Of a DNA stretch of 10,673 nucleotides, positions 7,230-10,673 are shown one piece after another; the stretch's first letter is position 1; every line of letters begins with the position of its first letter. The stretch is from Sedimentisphaerales bacterium. GTDB lineage: Bacteria; Planctomycetota; Phycisphaerae; Sedimentisphaerales; SG8-4. The position numbers were made by a program, and so were the translations under genes. The stretch is taken from assembly GCA_016932895.1 (NCBI GenBank), contig JAFGCA010000250.1, positions 1-10,673 on the forward strand, read 5' to 3'. The notes beneath the pieces were generated by a model. That model was not told the DNA's origin. It was given only the letters and a program-made list of their open reading frames with translations, and did no database searches.

Positions 7230-7273
7230 CATCCCACGACAACACGAAGAACGGCACACAAGTCGAGGACGTT

Positions 7274-8773
7274 ATGAAACGACGAGAGTTTTTGCGGATG
7301 ACGGGGGCGGCGGTGGGCTCGGCGTTGCTGGGAGCGACGGCGGTTGGACAAAAACGATCACGCGCGGGGCGGCCGAACATTTTGTTTATCATGTCCGACG
7401 ACCACACCAGCCAGGCGATCGGCTGTTACGGCCTGCGGCTGAGCCGGTATGCCCGGACGAAGAACATCGACCGCATTGCCGCCGAGGGCGCCCGGCTGCG
7501 GAACTGCTTCTGCACGAACTCGATCTGCGTGCCAAGCCGGGCCAGCATCCTGACGGGCCAGTACAGTCACGTCAACGGGGCCACAACGCTGTCGGGGCGG
7601 CTTACTCCCGAGACGGACAACGTCGCCAAGCGCCTACAGGCCGCCGGCTACGAGACGGCCGTCATCGGCAAATGGCATCTGAAAGAGCCGCCCGCCGGCT
7701 TCGACACCTACAACGTCCTGCGCGGCCAGGGCCGGTACCACGACCCGATCCTCTACGAAACCGGAGCGGACTGGAAAAAGGGCGGGAAGACGCACGAGGG
7801 ACATTCCACCGACGTCATCACTGACCTGGCTCTGGACTGGCTCAAGAACCGAAACGACCCAGGCAGGCCCTTCTCGCTCATGTGTCACTTCAAGGCGGTA
7901 CACGAGCCGTTCTACAGTCATGACCGCTACCGCCGCCTGTATGCGGACATGGACCTGCCCGAGCCCGAGGATTTGTTCTGGCCGGAGAGCCCGCAGGGCA
8001 AGCGATTCGAGGGCTGGCCCCTGGAGATATTGGCGCAGCGGTATCAGAAGAACGCGGGCCGTTACGCCCCACCCCGGCTCGACGTGACGGGCAAGGACGC
8101 CCGGGCCGTACGCAGCGCCACGTATCAGAAGTTCATGAAGGACTATCTGCGGACCGTTGCCGGCATCGACGACAACGTCGGGCGGCTGCTCGCCTATCTG
8201 GACGAGACGGGGCAGGCCGAGAACACCGTCGTGATCTACACCGCCGACCAGGGCTATTTCTTAGGCGAGCACAACCTGTTCGACAAGCGGTTCATGCTGG
8301 AGGAATCGCTGCGGATGCCGTTTCTGATCCGCTATCCGCGCGAGATCCGGCCGGGAACGACGGTGGAGGACATCGTTCTGAACGTGGATTTCGCCGAGCT
8401 GTTTTTGGACTACGCCGGTGCCGCGACTCCGGGGACAATGCAGGGTCGCAGCTTCCGCCGAAACCTGGCCGGCAGCACGCCGGGCGATTGGCGCGACGCG
8501 ATGTACTATCACTATTGGTCGCACTCCGAGGAGCGGCCCAGCCATTACGGGATTCGCACGCAGCGCTACAAGCTGATCTACTATTACGGCCTGGTCCGCC
8601 TGGGGCGAAAGCCCGATGAATGCTGGGAGCTGTACGACCTGCAAGCCGATCCCCACGAGCGCATCAACCGGTACGACGAGCCCAAGTACGGAGAAACGGT
8701 CGCGATCCTGAAGCGACAGCTCTCTCAATTGCGCGAGGAACTCAAGGACACTGCCGACCCGCTGCACACGTGA
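7274..8773 (+). CDS. Tat-exported S1 family (arylsulfatase-type) sulfatase
   Basis: A 499-residue formylglycine-dependent sulfatase that hydrolyses sulfate esters, probably on a sulfated polysaccharide outside the cytoplasm. The N-terminus MKRREFLRMTG carries a twin-arginine signal (RREFLR) followed by a short Ala/Gly/Leu hydrophobic stretch. Metal-binding D42-D43 sit in 'NILFIMSDDH'. The maturation motif is C85-V-P-S-R (83-93, SICVPSRASIL), so Cys85 would be converted to formylglycine by an FGE- or anSME-type enzyme encoded elsewhere. 'AVIGKWHL' gives K133 and H135. H210 lies in 'HFKAVHEP'. 'TADQGYFLGEH' gives D325-Q326, and K338 follows in 'FDKRF'. The C-terminal 100 residues, with 'HYGIRTQRYKLIYYY' and 'WELYDLQADPHE', match the usual sulfatase C-terminal domain. 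Length and motif set look complete and active. The subfamily, and hence the sugar and sulfate position, cannot be set by eye. The start is supported by GAGGA four bases upstream, a rather short spacing. Confidence 0.95.
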   Translation: MKRREFLRMTGAAVGSALLGATAVGQKRSRAGRPNILFIMSDDHTSQAIGCYGLRLSRYARTKNIDRIAAEGARLRNCFCTNSICVPSRASILTGQYSHVNGATTLSGRLTPETDNVAKRLQAAGYETAVIGKWHLKEPPAGFDTYNVLRGQGRYHDPILYETGADWKKGGKTHEGHSTDVITDLALDWLKNRNDPGRPFSLMCHFKAVHEPFYSHDRYRRLYADMDLPEPEDLFWPESPQGKRFEGWPLEILAQRYQKNAGRYAPPRLDVTGKDARAVRSATYQKFMKDYLRTVAGIDDNVGRLLAYLDETGQAENTVVIYTADQGYFLGEHNLFDKRFMLEESLRMPFLIRYPREIRPGTTVEDIVLNVDFAELFLDYAGAATPGTMQGRSFRRNLAGSTPGDWRDAMYYHYWSHSEERPSHYGIRTQRYKLIYYYGLVRLGRKPDECWELYDLQADPHERINRYDEPKYGETVAILKRQLSQLREELKDTADPLHT

Positions 8774-8816
8774 AGGCGAGGAAATGAACCAGCCCTGTCG
8801 GAAACTCGGTTGCCCG

Positions 8817-8845
8817 TTGTCGCCGGGAGACACACCGGGTATAAT
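8817..8845 (+). promoter_or_regulatory. Sigma70-like promoter for the PQQ-like propeller gene
   Basis: TTGTCG (8817-8822), a 17-base spacer and a perfect TATAAT (8840-8845) lie in the 130-base gap after the sulfatase. Transcription would begin near 8851, giving a leader of about 50 bases. The gene may therefore be expressed separately from the sulfatase, though read-through is possible because I see no terminator between them. Confidence 0.6.
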
Positions 8846-8887
8846 GGCAGGACAATTGGTGATTCGGTATCGACATGAGCCTTTTGA

Positions 8888-8905
8888 ATGAGGAGACCTT
8901 CTCAT
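8888..8905 (+). promoter_or_regulatory. Hairpin over ribosome binding site and start codon
   Basis: ATGAGGA (8888-8894) can pair with TTCTCAT (8899-8905), seven pairs including one G-U, around a GACC loop. This covers both the AGGAG Shine-Dalgarno (8891-8895) and the first two bases of the ATG at 8904. A competing pairing exists: CATGAG at 8874-8879 is complementary to CTCATG at 8901-8906. The structure is seen directly in the sequence; a role in translational control is inference. Confidence 0.45.
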
Positions 8906-10673
8906 GCGTTCGAAGACCAGCCTTTGCCTGAACCTCCCCGCTGTTGCGATGCTGTCGGTGCTTCTCTGCATATCTGCGGTCCAATCCGCCCCGCCCCAGC
9001 AGCGTGCCGAGCAGATTCTCAAGACCTGCGGCGTGGAGGGAGGACTGATCGTGCACGTCGGCTGCGGCGACGGGAAGGTCACGGCGGCGCTGCGGGCCGG
9101 CGATGCGTACATCGTTCATGCCCTGGACAGAGACGGCGCCGATGTCACTGCGGCGCGCCGCTACGTCACCTCGCGCGGTCTGTACGGCCCGGTCTCCGTG
9201 GACCGCTGGACGGGCAACGCGCTTCCGTATATGGACAACCTGGCGAACCTGGTCGTCGTCGAGAACGAGGCGGACGTCGCGATGTCCGAGGTCATGCGGG
9301 TCCTGGCGCCCCACGGCGTGGCCTGCATCGCCGAGGGCGACACGCTGCGGACGACCACCAAGCCCTGGCCGCGGGAGATGGATGAATGGACGCACTACCT
9401 GCACGGCCCCGACGGCAATCCGGTCGCGGACGACTCTCTGGTCGGCCCGCCGACGCGCCTGCAATGGGTGGGCAATCCGCGCTGGGCCCGTCACCACGAC
9501 CACATGGCCAGCATGACGTCCCTGGTCTCGGCCCGGGGCCGGCTGTTCTACATTCTCGACGAAGGACTCACCGCCTCGATACAACTTCCCGCCCGATGGC
9601 GACTCATCGCCCGCGACGCCTTCAACGGGACCATCCTCTGGAAGCGCGGGATCGAGCGGTGGAACACCACTCAGTACCCGCTCAAGAGCGGCCCGGCCCA
9701 TCTGCTGCGGCGTCTGGTCGCAAAGGACAATCGCGTCTACGTCACGCTTGGCATCGACGCACCGGCAACGGCCCTCGACGCCGGGACCGGCGCGACCGTG
9801 CGAACCTACGCCGGCAGCGAGCGCACCCGGGAGATCGTGCTTTCGCAGGGAACATTACTGGCGGTCGCCGACACGTCCCCGTCGCGCTTGCCCGACTATC
9901 GGCGCAACGCCACCTATGTCTGGGCCAACAGCCGGCACGCCAACCCCAACTGGGGCTGGCAGGGCAACCCGCGCCAGGTCCTGGCGTACGACGCCGAGTC
10001 CGGGCAACGGCTCTGGGATATCGAGTCCCCCGTGGCGCCCTGCTCGCTGGCGGCGGACCCCAAACACATCGTCTTCCACGACGGAAAGAAGCTCGTCTGC
10101 CTGGCGCCCGTCGACGGCGCCGCCGTATGGGAGAGCGAACCGGCTCCCACCGCCATACCGGTACATACCAGCACGGGGCCGCGCGTGCTGATCTACGAGG
10201 ACGTGGTCCTCTTCGCGGGCAACGACGGGAAGATGTCGGGCTGGTCCCTGCGCGACGGAAAGAAGCTGTGGGAGCGCAAGCACAAGCCGAGCGGCCATCA
10301 GTCCCTCAAGGACCTCTTTGTCGTGAACGGCCTGGTCTGGACCGGATCGATCGCGGCCAGCCAGAGTGACGGCGTTTTCACCGCCTACGATCCCTTCACC
10401 GGAGAGCAGAAGCGGGAGTTTCCGCCCGACGTCGAGGTGCACTGGTTCCATCATCGCTGCTACCCCTCGAAGGCGACAGAGAAGTACCTGCTCTCGGCGC
10501 GCAACGGCACCGAGTACATCGACCTGACAACGGAGCGTTGGAAGCCGAATCACTGGGTGCGCGGCGGCTGCATTTACGGCGTGATGCCCTGCAACGGAAT
10601 GACGTATGCGCCGATGCACGCCTGCGGCTGCCAACTGGAAGCCAAGCTGACCGGTTTCAACGCGCTGACCGCC
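8904..10673 (+). CDS. Exported PQQ-like beta-propeller with methyltransferase-like N-domain (partial)
   Basis: An open frame of 590 codons that runs off the right edge, so the 3' end is missing. It starts at ATG 8904 with AGGAG eight bases upstream. Residues 1-29 are a Sec signal peptide (hydrophobic AVAMLSVLLCISAV, cleavage near VQSA). Residues about 35-145 resemble a class I SAM methyltransferase core: 'LIVHVGCGDGKVT' (motif I, 48-60), 'HALDRD' with D75, 'NLVVVENEAD' and 'VMRVLAPHGVACI'. From about 160 comes a PQQ-like propeller of the BamB-like type common in Planctomycetota: 'WTHYLHGPDGNPVADD', 'WVGNPRWARHHDHMAS', then blades of the form 'ALDAGTGATVRTY', 'AYDAESGQRLWDI', 'WSLRDGKKLWE' and 'AYDPFTGEQ'. 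Near the edge, 'WVRGGCIYGVMPCNG' and 'HACGCQLEAKL' carry Cys556, Cys563, Cys574 and Cys576. The function of this family is not established; a scaffold or sugar-binding role beside the sulfatase is a guess. Frames in the other registers here are shadows. Confidence 0.88.
   Translation, partial: MRSKTSLCLNLPAVAMLSVLLCISAVQSAPPQQRAEQILKTCGVEGGLIVHVGCGDGKVTAALRAGDAYIVHALDRDGADVTAARRYVTSRGLYGPVSVDRWTGNALPYMDNLANLVVVENEADVAMSEVMRVLAPHGVACIAEGDTLRTTTKPWPREMDEWTHYLHGPDGNPVADDSLVGPPTRLQWVGNPRWARHHDHMASMTSLVSARGRLFYILDEGLTASIQLPARWRLIARDAFNGTILWKRGIERWNTTQYPLKSGPAHLLRRLVAKDNRVYVTLGIDAPATALDAGTGATVRTYAGSERTREIVLSQGTLLAVADTSPSRLPDYRRNATYVWANSRHANPNWGWQGNPRQVLAYDAESGQRLWDIESPVAPCSLAADPKHIVFHDGKKLVCLAPVDGAAVWESEPAPTAIPVHTSTGPRVLIYEDVVLFAGNDGKMSGWSLRDGKKLWERKHKPSGHQSLKDLFVVNGLVWTGSIAASQSDGVFTAYDPFTGEQKREFPPDVEVHWFHHRCYPSKATEKYLLSARNGTEYIDLTTERWKPNHWVRGGCIYGVMPCNGMTYAPMHACGCQLEAKLTGFNALTA

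Noticed and set aside
8742..9701. Minus-strand frame of 319 codons
   Set aside because: Antisense to the PQQ-like propeller gene, without protein-like motifs or a start signal.
9386..10369. Plus-strand frame of 327 codons
   Set aside because: Out-of-frame shadow of the propeller gene; very rich in Arg, Pro and Gly.

Overview
The window looks like a chromosomal piece of a Planctomycetota bacterium, most likely Phycisphaerae (Sedimentisphaerales-like). This is inferred from the gene types: a Tat-exported S1 sulfatase, a GxGYxYP-type putative glycoside hydrolase, a five-bladed GH43-like propeller protein, and a large exported PQQ-like propeller protein with a methyltransferase-like N-terminus. 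The intergenic repeats also fit, being dispersed mosaic elements built on phrases such as 'GATGAACGCGGAT'. No rRNA, tRNA, CRISPR array or recognisable transposase was seen.

Layout. Bases 1-1000 hold no convincing gene. They contain two direct copies (about 50-256 and 281-440) and one truncated piece (about 470-510) of a mosaic repeat. Bases 1001-3613 hold a plus-strand cassette of visibly lower G+C: a small two-TM protein, a 466-aa cytoplasmic protein with a TIM-barrel-like pattern (the first two genes overlap as ATGA), and, after a 211-base gap, a second two-TM protein. An inverted copy of the same repeat lies at about 3724-3920, so the cassette is bracketed by repeat copies. This cassette is the only part of the window I cannot assign to a described system.

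Bases 3952-7036 are a minus-strand pair: a GH43-like propeller enzyme (upstream) and a GxGYxYP-domain protein (downstream). Both have signal peptides and both appear to start at GTG. A divergent promoter region (7037-7273) separates them from a plus-strand S1 sulfatase (7274-8773). The sulfatase is followed by the 5' part of a PQQ-like propeller gene (8904 to the window end), which has its own sigma70-like promoter and a hairpin over its ribosome binding site.

Functionally, the right two thirds read as a small exported carbohydrate-processing locus. The sulfatase would remove sulfate esters, and the GH43-like and GxGYxYP proteins would act on the glycan backbone or side chains. The role of the propeller/methyltransferase-like protein is unknown. 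The substrate cannot be named from sequence alone. The left cassette has no signal peptide on its central protein and two membrane partners, so it probably serves a separate, membrane-linked role.
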